This document shows, in pieces, positions 7,491 to 15,317 of a DNA stretch of 64,000 nucleotides. The notes beneath the pieces were generated by a model. It made no database searches and was not told where the DNA came from. It saw only the letters and a program-made list of their open reading frames with translations. The stretch lies in assembly GCA_900199595.1 (NCBI GenBank), contig FZRB01000020.1:1-64000 (forward strand), in the 5' to 3' direction. Origin of the DNA: Lachnospiraceae bacterium. Its GTDB lineage: Bacteria > Bacillota > Clostridia > Lachnospirales > Lachnospiraceae. Made by a program: the position numbers and the translations under genes. The first letter of the stretch is position 1. The number at the start of each line of letters is the position of its first letter.

Positions 7491-8948
7491 TTGAATAATA
7501 ATGACGAATACGAAAAATATTGTTATATGTGCAGACGTCCTGAATCAGAAACAGGTAAGCTCATAAACTTCGCTCAGAATGTATATATATGTCCGGACTG
7601 TTTACAAAAAACTCTTAATCAGATACAGAACAGTCCTATACTTGATATTACAAATATGCCCGGCTTCAACAACCTGAATATGTTTACGCCAAATATGGAT
7701 ATTCCAAATTCTCAGAAGCTTAAAAGAAAGCAAAAAGCAGAAAACAGTAAACCAGAAGAAAATGAGGAAAGCGACAATTCATTTAAACTCACTTTAAAAA
7801 ATATACCTGCACCTCACCAGATAAAAAAGCTTTTAGACAGAGATGTTGTAGGTCAGGAATATGCAAAAAAAGTAATGTCTGTTGCCGTATACAATCACTA
7901 CAAAAGGGTTCTTTCCGAAGAGGAAGCACTGGCTAAAGAAGCAGATCATCCAAAGAAAAAATACTCCGCAAAAGAGCTGGCTACAATGAGCTTTGAGGAA
8001 AATCCCGAAGCTATCCTTGATGAAGTAAAAATAGAAAAATCAAATATGCTCATGATTGGACCCACCGGTTCAGGTAAAACCTATATGGTAAAAACCATAG
8101 CAAAGATACTTGATGTTCCACTTGCCATAACAGATGCTACATCCCTTACTGAAGCCGGTTACATCGGAGACGATGTGGAAAGCGTTCTGTCAAAGCTGCT
8201 TGCAGCTGCTGATAATGATCTTGAAAAGGCCGAACATGGAATCGTATTTATTGACGAGATAGATAAGCTGGCAAAGAAGCAGGAAACAAGATCCAGAGAC
8301 GTAAGTGGCGAAGCTGTACAGCAGGGTCTTCTGAAAATACTTGAAGGTTCTGATGTTGAGGTACCGATTGGTTCAGGCAGCAAAAATGCCATGACTCCGA
8401 CAACCATGATGAATACAAGCGGAATACTCTTTATATGTGGCGGCGCATTTCCGGATCTTGAAGAAATAATTAAAACAAGAATTGCAGCCCAGTCTTCTAT
8501 AGGTTTTGGTGCGAATCTCAGAGATGAGCTTGAAAATGATCCTAAGCTTCTTTCAAAGGTTACAACAGAGGATCTTAGGAACTTTGGTATGATTCCTGAA
8601 TTTATTGGAAGACTGCCTGTTATATTCACCTTTGAGGCTCTCGATGAGGATATGTATGTAAAAATCCTTAAAGAACCAAGAAGCTCAATAATCAAACAGT
8701 ATCAGAAGCTTTTCAGAATAGATGAAGTTAAACTTGAATTTGAGGAAGATGCATATAAGGAAATCGCGCGAATAGCCGCCGAAAGAAAAACAGGAGCCAG
8801 AGCACTCAGATCTATAATTGAAGAACTCCTTCTGGATATCATGTATCAGGTTCCAAGAGATAATACTATCGGTACCGTTATCATAACTGCCGAATACGTC
8901 TGCGGAAAAGGTTCTCCTATCATAAAACTAAGAGGCGCTGAAGACTGA
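7491..8948 (+). CDS. Divergent ClpX paralogue (AAA+ unfoldase)
   Basis: A second ClpX-type protein besides the canonical one at the window end. Counting from the TTG start (485 aa): zinc-finger Cys at 11, 14, 34 and 37; a long low-complexity linker; Walker A GPTGSGKT at 190; pore loop GYIGDD at 223; Walker B GIVFIDEIDK at 250; IGF loop at 337, which contacts ClpP in ClpX; sensor-2 region GARALRS. Canonical ClpX has an RKH pore-2 loop; here that stretch reads GSGSKNAMTP, and an extra segment of about 40 residues precedes Walker A. It should still dock on ClpP but choose substrates differently. GGAGG lies eight bases before TTG and overlaps the in-frame ATG at 7476, hence the start chosen. Confidence 0.9.
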   Translation: MNNNDEYEKYCYMCRRPESETGKLINFAQNVYICPDCLQKTLNQIQNSPILDITNMPGFNNLNMFTPNMDIPNSQKLKRKQKAENSKPEENEESDNSFKLTLKNIPAPHQIKKLLDRDVVGQEYAKKVMSVAVYNHYKRVLSEEEALAKEADHPKKKYSAKELATMSFEENPEAILDEVKIEKSNMLMIGPTGSGKTYMVKTIAKILDVPLAITDATSLTEAGYIGDDVESVLSKLLAAADNDLEKAEHGIVFIDEIDKLAKKQETRSRDVSGEAVQQGLLKILEGSDVEVPIGSGSKNAMTPTTMMNTSGILFICGGAFPDLEEIIKTRIAAQSSIGFGANLRDELENDPKLLSKVTTEDLRNFGMIPEFIGRLPVIFTFEALDEDMYVKILKEPRSSIIKQYQKLFRIDEVKLEFEEDAYKEIARIAAERKTGARALRSIIEELLLDIMYQVPRDNTIGTVIITAEYVCGKGSPIIKLRGAED

Positions 8949-8980
8949 TCATAATCACATTTTTTAATTTCTTTAAAACA

Positions 8981-9016
8981 AAAAAATGAAGCACGGTACA
9001 TAACCGTGCTTCTTTT
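8981..9016. terminator. Bidirectional terminator
   Basis: GAAGCACGGT-acata-ACCGTGCTTC has a perfect 10-base stem with an A-run before and a T-run after. It sits between the converging ends of the ClpX paralogue and the DUF6465 gene and can serve both. Confidence 0.9.
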
Positions 9017-9043
9017 ATATAATGGAATTTAGCTTGTCAAAAC

Positions 9044-9562
9044 TTAGAACTCGAAAGAACCCTCTGTTCCATCAGCTGTGAAATATACCATTCCGTTCTC
9101 TGGTTGATAATAAACGTTAAGAGTCTTTACTGACTTCTTTCCGCTTACTTCAAGAGCCTTAGCTACGATATCTTCTGTAGACTTCTGTCCACCAGCATAC
9201 TCTACAACAACGTTAACAGTCTGCTTTGCAGCAGGTGCCTTCTTAGCAGGTGCTACTTTCTTTGCAGGTGCCTTCTTAGCAGGTGCTTTCTTCTCAGCTG
9301 CCTTAGGAGCTTCCTTCTTTGCAGGAGCTGCCTTCTTAGCAGGTGCTGCTTTCTTTGCAGGTGCCTTCTTAGCAGGTGCTTTCTTCTCAGCTGCCTTAGG
9401 AGCTTCTTTCTTTGCAGGTGCTGCCTTAGGAGCCTCAACTTTCTTAGCTACTTCCTTCTTCTCTACCTTAACTACTTCCTTCTTCTCTGCTGCCTTAGCA
9501 TCTGTCTTAGCTGCAGCTGCCTTTTCAGCAAGATCCTTAACGCTAGCCTTCTTAACTGCCAT
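9044..9562 (-). CDS. Lys/Ala/Pro-repeat protein with DUF6465-like C-terminus
   Basis: A 172-residue protein. Residues 1-110 are a disordered, highly basic run built from AKKAPAKK, EAPKAAEKK and similar units, like histone H1 or AlgP tails. The last 60 residues form a small folded domain (VNVVVEYAGGQKSTEDIV, KTLNVYYQPENGMVYF) that I match from memory to DUF6465 of Clostridia. Nucleic-acid or ribosome binding by the tail is inference from charge. GGAGG lies before the chosen ATG (MAVKKASVK). It is monocistronic, with its own promoter and a shared terminator. Confidence 0.85.
   Translation of the reverse strand: MAVKKASVKDLAEKAAAAKTDAKAAEKKEVVKVEKKEVAKKVEAPKAAPAKKEAPKAAEKKAPAKKAPAKKAAPAKKAAPAKKEAPKAAEKKAPAKKAPAKKVAPAKKAPAAKQTVNVVVEYAGGQKSTEDIVAKALEVSGKKSVKTLNVYYQPENGMVYFTADGTEGSFEF
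9257..9417. repeat. 93-base internal repeat in DUF6465 gene
   Basis: Positions 9257-9324 and 9350-9417 are near-identical and offset by 93 bases (31 codons). They encode the repeated KKEAPKAAEKKAPAKK region, showing recent tandem expansion in frame. Confidence 0.85.
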
Positions 9563-9644
9563 CCTTGTTTTCCTCCATTTCATATTGATATGAATATTTA
9601 CACTAGGTTGCATTTACATTATGTACTTTATCTTACGAGTGCAT

Positions 9645-9673
9645 ATTTTAATATTTTTGTAAAAGTTTTGCAA
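9645..9673 (-). promoter_or_regulatory. Promoter of the DUF6465 gene
   Basis: TTGCAA, 17 bases, TAAAAT on the minus strand, about 80 bases before the ATG. Confidence 0.6.
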
Positions 9674-9750
9674 TACTTTTAGAAATTTTCTCCATATTCA
9701 ACAACCAAAGTATTCAATAAATAATTCTTTTGGATAATTTTCACATCAAA

Positions 9751-10728
9751 TCATGGCTTTGTATAAGCCCATATCTTACCTATCTCATTTTGTATTTCTT
9801 CATAGGTCCATTTTTTATTTGAGTTTTCTACACAGTTTGGATCATTAACAATGAACTTTCCATTAGTATAAATTCCATCTGTTGTATCTCCAACTTCATA
9901 GCCTGTAATAACTATAAAGTGACCGTTGCTTGTAAAATGTCCCTTACCCATAATGCATATGAGAGGTCTTCCTGCTAATAGCTGTGCTGCCATCTCGTCC
10001 TCAACAGGACTGACATCTATTGATAGAATTCCAAGGGACTCTGCACCTTCAGACATCAATGACCAGCTTGTGCCGCTTCCTTCTACAGCATAGCCCTCTT
10101 CTATAGCAAAATCAGCTATATAGTCCGGAGTATATTTTTTGTTTTTCAATATATATAGAGCAACCATGGAAAGAGCTGTAGGTCCGCAGCCTGTTATGCC
10201 CATTGCATCCGAACCATACATTTTATAACCCCATCTGGTATCCCACTGATAAAGATGAGGAACCTCTTTCTTAAATTCAATATCATCATAAGCAGACGGA
10301 TCTGCATCTGAAGCTGTTGCCTTTCCTTTTTTTATAGGATAATCAAATACAAAATCACGAGCCTCAAAATGATTCATAAGTAAATTACGAACTTCTTTTG
10401 TATAAGACTTTTCATCTATGCCGTAACAGGATGCAAAGTCAGCCAGTAATTCGTCAGCACGTTCTGATGAAATGCTATGACTATCTTTATCATATAGAGT
10501 CAGACCTCTGAGAGCATTGTCATAATCAAAGACTTTTTTCTGAGCTTCTGCAATCCTTGCTATTTCTGCTTCTATCATCTCTCTTTTATCCCGCTTAATA
10601 GAATAGATCATACATAGTATAAGTATGCTGAACATTACAAGCAGAAATAATATCATTCTGATCTTATATTTTTTCTTAAGTTTAAGCTCTTTTTGTAAAC
10701 GTTTTTTATTTTTACTTCTTCTGTCCAT
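9751..10728 (-). CDS. Membrane-anchored C39-like cysteine peptidase
   Basis: A 325-residue protein with a basic N-terminus, one membrane helix (about residues 24-43) and an extracellular papain-fold domain of the peptidase C39-like type. The catalytic Cys lies in TGCGPTALSMV, the His in NGHFIVITGY and the Asn/Asp in VNDPN. A transporter ATPase is absent, so this is not a bacteriocin exporter. It is last in an operon with a response regulator, histidine kinase and an anchored protein, three bases after the previous gene, so its expression is probably set by that system. The substrate is unknown. Confidence 0.85.
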   Translation of the reverse strand: MDRRSKNKKRLQKELKLKKKYKIRMILFLLVMFSILILCMIYSIKRDKREMIEAEIARIAEAQKKVFDYDNALRGLTLYDKDSHSISSERADELLADFASCYGIDEKSYTKEVRNLLMNHFEARDFVFDYPIKKGKATASDADPSAYDDIEFKKEVPHLYQWDTRWGYKMYGSDAMGITGCGPTALSMVALYILKNKKYTPDYIADFAIEEGYAVEGSGTSWSLMSEGAESLGILSIDVSPVEDEMAAQLLAGRPLICIMGKGHFTSNGHFIVITGYEVGDTTDGIYTNGKFIVNDPNCVENSNKKWTYEEIQNEIGKIWAYTKP

Positions 10729-10730
10729 TT

Positions 10731-11570
10731 TTATTCGTCCGATGTAACCGTATCGTTTGTTATTATATTTTCATTATTTAATGAATCTACACTGGAATCA
10801 AAAACAAGATATGATTCATCCAGGAAATTGTAATATATAGTATATGAATCATATGAATCCACAACTATCATTTTAAGGTCTATGAAAGAAAATGTATTTT
10901 CTATACTGTCTTCATTAAAAAACATTTCATACATAGTCAGGTAATCATTATCTGTTTTTTTAATATTATGAAGATTTAAATTGTAATAGCTTCCCATTCT
11001 TCCTGTCAAGTCTTTTGATTCAATATCCTTTATAAAACTATCTCTGAAAGCTTTATTTACATTAATACGGAAGCTGAGCAATTTACCTGATTCATCATCG
11101 ATTATAAATTCAGTACTTCCCATATCATCATAAAAAACAACCATATCCCATACAAGATACATGTCCCTGTTAAATGTACGGATCATATATACAGGTGATA
11201 TAGAATAATCAAGATTTGAATACGAATTAATGAGCTTTGAAGAAGGCACATTACCAACGAAAACATCTGCAAAATCCTTTAATGCTTTCTCATATACCTC
11301 TTTTGGTGTCATCCTGGAATCAAGGGTTCCAGGAATATCGGAATTATTCAGATATACAAATGAACCATCTGAATAGTTTTCTGAAACAGAATTCAGTTTT
11401 TCATAAAATGCTATACTTTCATCCTCCAGAGTTACATTTTCGGCAGTATAATGTATATCATAATTGCTTGTTCTTCTATCCTCATATAAAAATACAAAAT
11501 AAGGAATACAGAAGGCAAAAAGTATAAGAAGAACTGCAATAATGTATATGGAAGTATTATTCTTTTTCAT
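10731..11570 (-). CDS. Anchored extracytoplasmic protein, unknown
   Basis: A 279-residue protein with one N-terminal membrane helix (about residues 8-28) and a large acidic, Tyr- and Ser-rich outside region. No family is recognised. It overlaps the end of the histidine kinase gene by 14 bases and abuts the C39-like peptidase gene. The arrangement kinase, anchored protein, peptidase suggests it could be an accessory sensor, a regulator of the kinase or a substrate of the peptidase; nothing in the sequence decides among these. Confidence 0.75.
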   Translation of the reverse strand: MKKNNTSIYIIAVLLILFAFCIPYFVFLYEDRRTSNYDIHYTAENVTLEDESIAFYEKLNSVSENYSDGSFVYLNNSDIPGTLDSRMTPKEVYEKALKDFADVFVGNVPSSKLINSYSNLDYSISPVYMIRTFNRDMYLVWDMVVFYDDMGSTEFIIDDESGKLLSFRINVNKAFRDSFIKDIESKDLTGRMGSYYNLNLHNIKKTDNDYLTMYEMFFNEDSIENTFSFIDLKMIVVDSYDSYTIYYNFLDESYLVFDSSVDSLNNENIITNDTVTSDE

Positions 11571-12984
11571 CAGAAGAATTACCTCCTTTCAACGTTACAG
11601 TTACAACAGTTCCTATACCCTGTTCACTTGAAAAGGAGATATTGCCGTCATGAAGCTCGACTATTTTTGAAACAAGAGAAAGTCCCAGTCCGGCTCCTCC
11701 CTGAGCTCTGGATCTTGATTTGTCAACTCTGTAAAATGCCTCTGTTACATGTTCAATAGCCTCTTTAGGCATACCTTTACCATTATCTGTAATGATAAAA
11801 ACAACATCATCATCCTTAAACTTCTGATCAACTCTGATTCTGCCCTTTTTATCCATAGCTTTTCTGGCATTATCTATCAGATTAATGATAAGTGTCCGGA
11901 CAAGATCCGGTTCCAGATAACATGTACCCTCTTCAGTTCTACATATGATTTTGATATTTTGTTCTTCAAGTGTAGGTCTGAGATGGGTTACTATATCCTC
12001 AACCATCTCCTTTGGTGAAACCATTTTTAACTCAAGCTTATCTTTATCAGCAACAAAAAGCTGAAGCAGTTTAAGGGACATACTTTCAAGTCTTTTAGAC
12101 TCAGAATAAATATATTGCAGTGCATCATCTCTATCCTCATCACTGAGTTCCTGAGTTCTGAGCAGCTCAGAATATCCAATAATTGATGTCATAGGAGTTT
12201 TCAGTTCATGAGTAAAGGCTCCCATGAACATATCTTTTTCTTTCGCATTTTTCTTGAGAAGATTTACATTATTATCAAGTTCTTCAGCCATTTTATCAAA
12301 AGTAGCTGATAACTCACCTATCTCATCATTTGTTCGAATATCTGATCTGTATGACAGATTACCATCAGCAATTTCTTTGGTAGCCTTTTTCAGTTTATTA
12401 ATCGGCTGAACAATGAATAAAGACAATATCCATGATGTAATAGCCGTTACAACAAGCATAACAAGAAACGATTTTACATATAGGTTATATAGCTTCTTTC
12501 TGAGTGCAAGCACATTATCTATATCTCTGCAGACGCAGATTATATAATCATCATCTCCGATTGATATTACAGAAGAGCTTATTATATATTTTAGACCATC
12601 GTTATCAGATTTGTAATTTACAGCTATACCATCATCCGGTCCCGTACCATCAAGTATGGAATTGAGATCAACATTAATTATCTTATTCTGTATATTTCCA
12701 TATATGAGTTCTTTTCCTTTGTACAACAAAAAGACATCCGTAGATGTCTTATATGTTCCCAGTCTTCTGAGTATCTTCAGAAGCTGATCCTCGCTGAATT
12801 TTCCGCTGTTTTCATACGATAATCTAAAAACAGAATTTACCATCTGAAGATTATCAACAGCCTCCTGCTCTTCTCTGTCAAGAGAAGACATATATGATCT
12901 ATGTATAATGATCGTAGATCCAAGACTAAATACTATAGCCATAAGAACTGTCATTATAATAGATAAACGCATTCTAAAGCTCAA
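11557..12984 (-). CDS. Sensor histidine kinase (HAMP, HisKA, HATPase)
   Basis: A 475-residue kinase. Membrane helices lie at about residues 8-27 and 171-191, enclosing an outside sensor region of roughly 140 residues with PAS-like spacing. HAMP follows, then the H box THELKTPMTS with His259, the N box (NLIDNARKAM), and G boxes DNGKGMP and GGAGLGLS. It should phosphorylate the response regulator encoded just upstream. The apparent start is TTG with a weak AAAGG site; an ATG four codons on is possible. Confidence 0.95.
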   Translation of the reverse strand: MSFRMRLSIIMTVLMAIVFSLGSTIIIHRSYMSSLDREEQEAVDNLQMVNSVFRLSYENSGKFSEDQLLKILRRLGTYKTSTDVFLLYKGKELIYGNIQNKIINVDLNSILDGTGPDDGIAVNYKSDNDGLKYIISSSVISIGDDDYIICVCRDIDNVLALRKKLYNLYVKSFLVMLVVTAITSWILSLFIVQPINKLKKATKEIADGNLSYRSDIRTNDEIGELSATFDKMAEELDNNVNLLKKNAKEKDMFMGAFTHELKTPMTSIIGYSELLRTQELSDEDRDDALQYIYSESKRLESMSLKLLQLFVADKDKLELKMVSPKEMVEDIVTHLRPTLEEQNIKIICRTEEGTCYLEPDLVRTLIINLIDNARKAMDKKGRIRVDQKFKDDDVVFIITDNGKGMPKEAIEHVTEAFYRVDKSRSRAQGGAGLGLSLVSKIVELHDGNISFSSEQGIGTVVTVTLKGGNSSDEKE

Positions 12985-13008
12985 AGTAATTCAACCTTTC
13001 AGATTACA

Positions 13009-13662
13009 TTACACATCAAGTCTGTAGCCGACTTTACTAACAGACTTAAGTTCCTTTGTAAGACCTGCTTTTTTACGAAGTCTCTGTACATGAAGATCAA
13101 CGGTTTTACTTCCAAATTCAAGTTCTCCGCCCCATACCTTTTCGTATATAACATCTCTATATAACGCTGTATTTGGAGTTCTTAAAAACAGTAATAACAA
13201 CTCGAACTCCTTAGGAGTAAGATTTATTTCTTTACCATCTCTTGTCGCAACCATAGAAACCGCATTTACATGCAGACCATTAAGATCAAATGTATCTTCT
13301 GTCTTATTATATCTTCTGAGAACAACTTCAACCCTGGCTATAAGCTCAGCAACCTCAAATGGCTTTACTATATAATCCTCAGCCCCCATTTTAAGGCCTT
13401 TAACCCTGTCATCAAGAGCATCCTTTGCAGTTAAGAAAATAACAGGAATTCCCAGCGGTCTGATATACTCCATGATTTCAAATCCATCAACTCCGGGAAG
13501 CATGATATCAAGAAGAATTATATCATACGGCTTTTCATCTATTTTATCGAGCGCTTCGTTACCGTCATACGCAGTATCACAGTTATAGCCGACATTTTTG
13601 AGACTTAGTCTTATCAGATTGGATATAGGTTTTTCATCTTCAACAATAAGAATATTAATCAT
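13009..13662 (-). CDS. OmpR/PhoB-family response regulator
   Basis: A 217-residue regulator with a receiver domain (acidic ED pair near residue 8, phospho-acceptor Asp52 in LLDIMLPG, Lys in VKPFE) and a winged-helix DNA-binding domain (LTPKEFELLLLF, VDLHVQRLRKK). GAGGG precedes its ATG. It is first in the operon with the kinase, anchored protein and C39-like peptidase. Eleven-base direct repeats in its promoter region suggest it controls itself. Confidence 0.97.
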   Translation of the reverse strand: MINILIVEDEKPISNLIRLSLKNVGYNCDTAYDGNEALDKIDEKPYDIILLDIMLPGVDGFEIMEYIRPLGIPVIFLTAKDALDDRVKGLKMGAEDYIVKPFEVAELIARVEVVLRRYNKTEDTFDLNGLHVNAVSMVATRDGKEINLTPKEFELLLLFLRTPNTALYRDVIYEKVWGGELEFGSKTVDLHVQRLRKKAGLTKELKSVSKVGYRLDV

Positions 13663-13680
13663 ACTTTTATCCCTCTTCTT

Positions 13681-13716
13681 GTATAATCACATGTTATGTA
13701 ACAAAATTGTAACAAA
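13681..13716 (-). promoter_or_regulatory. Response-regulator promoter with 11-base direct repeats
   Basis: On the minus strand TTTGTTACAAT and TTTGTTACATA are contiguous 11-base direct repeats (13716-13695), ending about ten bases before a TTATAC -10 box at 13686-13681. No good -35 box is present. This is the geometry of PhoB-type boxes that replace the -35 element, so autoactivation is inferred. Confidence 0.55.
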
Positions 13717-13753
13717 GATGACAACGCGAACCTGGTTCAATCTGTCATCTTTT
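13714..13753. repeat. GATGACA palindrome, copy 1
   Basis: AAAGATGACA and TGTCATCTTT arms enclose an imperfect centre with GAAC-ctg-GTTC. It has the same arms as the other copies in this window, but lies between divergent genes, where a simple end-of-gene terminator is not expected. The rest of the 339-base spacer from 13663 to 14001 is AT-rich, holding only the two promoters. Confidence 0.8.
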
Positions 13754-13936
13754 GTAATGGTACATAAAAACACCATCTGTATGACATCAACTATATAACA
13801 TCATCATAAAGTATAAGTTTTTATATTACATTTTGCAAGAACGGATATAAGTTTTACTAATAATAATATTTTATTTTTCTCATGTTTGTGATATATTATT
13901 GTATGTTTTTTACAGCTCATATCGCTGAATCGTATT

Positions 13937-13965
13937 TTGATTCATGTGTCATATGATGATATTAT
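13937..13965 (+). promoter_or_regulatory. metY promoter
   Basis: TTGATT, 17 bases, TATTAT, giving a short leader of about 30 bases. No SAM-riboswitch-like terminator or stem set lies in the leader. Confidence 0.6.
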
Positions 13966-14001
13966 TAAAAAAGATAAATATATAACAGGGAGGAATCTCA
14001 A

Positions 14002-15267
14002 ATGAAAGACGAAACACTATGCTTACATGCAGGCTATACTCCGAAAAACTCAGAACCAAGTGCAATTCCTATCGTTCAGAGTACAACTTACAGATTCGAT
14101 AAGACACAGGACATAGCTGATGTATTTGATGATCCTACAAAGGCTCTCATCTATTCAAGATTTGCTAATCCTACAGTAATGGCTGTTGAGGAAAAGATCA
14201 ATCAGCTTGAGGGTGGCGTAGGCGCTATGGCTACTTCATCAGGGCAGGCTGCATCTCTTCTTTCTATACTGAATATATGTCAGGCAGGCGACAGCTTTGT
14301 ATCTGTATCAGAGATCTACGGAGGAACAGTTAATCTTTTCGCTTATACACTTAAGAAGCTTGGCATCGAGTGCATCTTCGTAAGCCAGAACGATTCAGAC
14401 GAAAAGATAAATGCAGCATTTAAACCTAACACAAAGGCTGTATTCGGAGAGACAATCGCAAATCCTGCTCTTACAGTTTTCGATATCGAGAGATTTGCAA
14501 ATATCGCACATGCACATGGTGTTCCGCTTATCGTTGATAATACATTTGCTACACCTATTCTCTGCAAGCCATTTGATTTCGGTGCAGATATAGTTGTTCA
14601 TTCAACTACAAAATATATGGACGGACATGCTGTACAGGGCGGCGGTATCATCGTAGACAGCGGAAAGTTCGACTGGACAAACGGAAACTTCCCTGAGCTG
14701 GTTGAGCCTGACGAAAGCTACCATGGAATCTCATATGTTAAGACCTATGGAAAGCTTGCATACATTCTTAAAGCACGTATGCAGCTCATGAGAGACTTCG
14801 GCTGCTATCCTGCTGCACATTCAGCATTCCTGCTTAATCTTGGACTTGAGACACTTCATATCAGAATGAAGCAGTATTTCGAAAATGCGATGAAGGTCGC
14901 TGAGTTCCTTGAGCAGAGTGAATATGTTGAGAAGATAACCTTCCCTGCTCTCAAAAACGATAAGAATTACGAACTCTGCCAGAAGTACCTTGGTGGAAAG
15001 TCCTGTGGAGTTATCTCCTTCGTAATAAAGGGCGGACGTAACGCAGCAATGAAGTTTATGGACAGCCTGAAGCTTGCTTCAAACGAAGTACATGTAGCTG
15101 ATATCCGTACCTGCGTACTTCATCCCGCAAGCGAGACACACAGACAGCTAACAGATGAGCAGCTTGTTGCGGCCGGCATTGAAGGCGGCATGATAAGATT
15201 CTCAGTTGGACTCGAGAACGTAGACGACATCATCGAAGACATCAAAACAGGCTTCGCAGCAATGTAA
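14002..15267 (+). CDS. metY: O-acetylhomoserine sulfhydrylase (PLP-dependent)
   Basis: A 421-residue Cys/Met-metabolism PLP enzyme. It makes homocysteine from O-acetylhomoserine and sulfide. Family marks are YSRFANPTV, the PLP phosphate-binding ATSSGQAA, DNTFATP, and the PLP lysine in HSTTKYMDGH, where the extra Tyr-Met-Asp-Gly-His stretch fits the MetY group rather than cystathionine synthases. Length fits MetY (about 420-430). GGGAGG stands eight bases before the ATG. It is monocistronic. Some homologues also act as cysteine synthase or methionine gamma-lyase, so exact specificity is moderately sure. Confidence 0.93.
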   Translation: MKDETLCLHAGYTPKNSEPSAIPIVQSTTYRFDKTQDIADVFDDPTKALIYSRFANPTVMAVEEKINQLEGGVGAMATSSGQAASLLSILNICQAGDSFVSVSEIYGGTVNLFAYTLKKLGIECIFVSQNDSDEKINAAFKPNTKAVFGETIANPALTVFDIERFANIAHAHGVPLIVDNTFATPILCKPFDFGADIVVHSTTKYMDGHAVQGGGIIVDSGKFDWTNGNFPELVEPDESYHGISYVKTYGKLAYILKARMQLMRDFGCYPAAHSAFLLNLGLETLHIRMKQYFENAMKVAEFLEQSEYVEKITFPALKNDKNYELCQKYLGGKSCGVISFVIKGGRNAAMKFMDSLKLASNEVHVADIRTCVLHPASETHRQLTDEQLVAAGIEGGMIRFSVGLENVDDIIEDIKTGFAAM

Positions 15268-15268
15268 C

Positions 15269-15312
15269 AAAAAAGATGACAGTTTGAACAAAAGTTCAAC
15301 TGTCATCTTTTT
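15269..15312. terminator. GATGACA palindrome, copy 2 (metY/C11 terminator)
   Basis: AAAAAAGATGACAGTTTGAAC pairs nearly perfectly with GTTCAACTGTCATCTTTTTT around an AAAA loop. It lies between converging metY and the clostripain gene and, with A- and T-runs on the two sides, should terminate both. Confidence 0.92.
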
Positions 15313-15317
15313 TATGT

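Noticed and set aside
8159-8695. Minus-strand frame of 178 codons within the ClpX paralogue
   Set aside because: Antisense shadow of a strongly conserved coding region with all AAA+ motifs on the plus strand.
13966-14001. Possible SAM riboswitch before metY
   Set aside because: The leader is only about 30 bases and has no conserved S-box stems or terminator.
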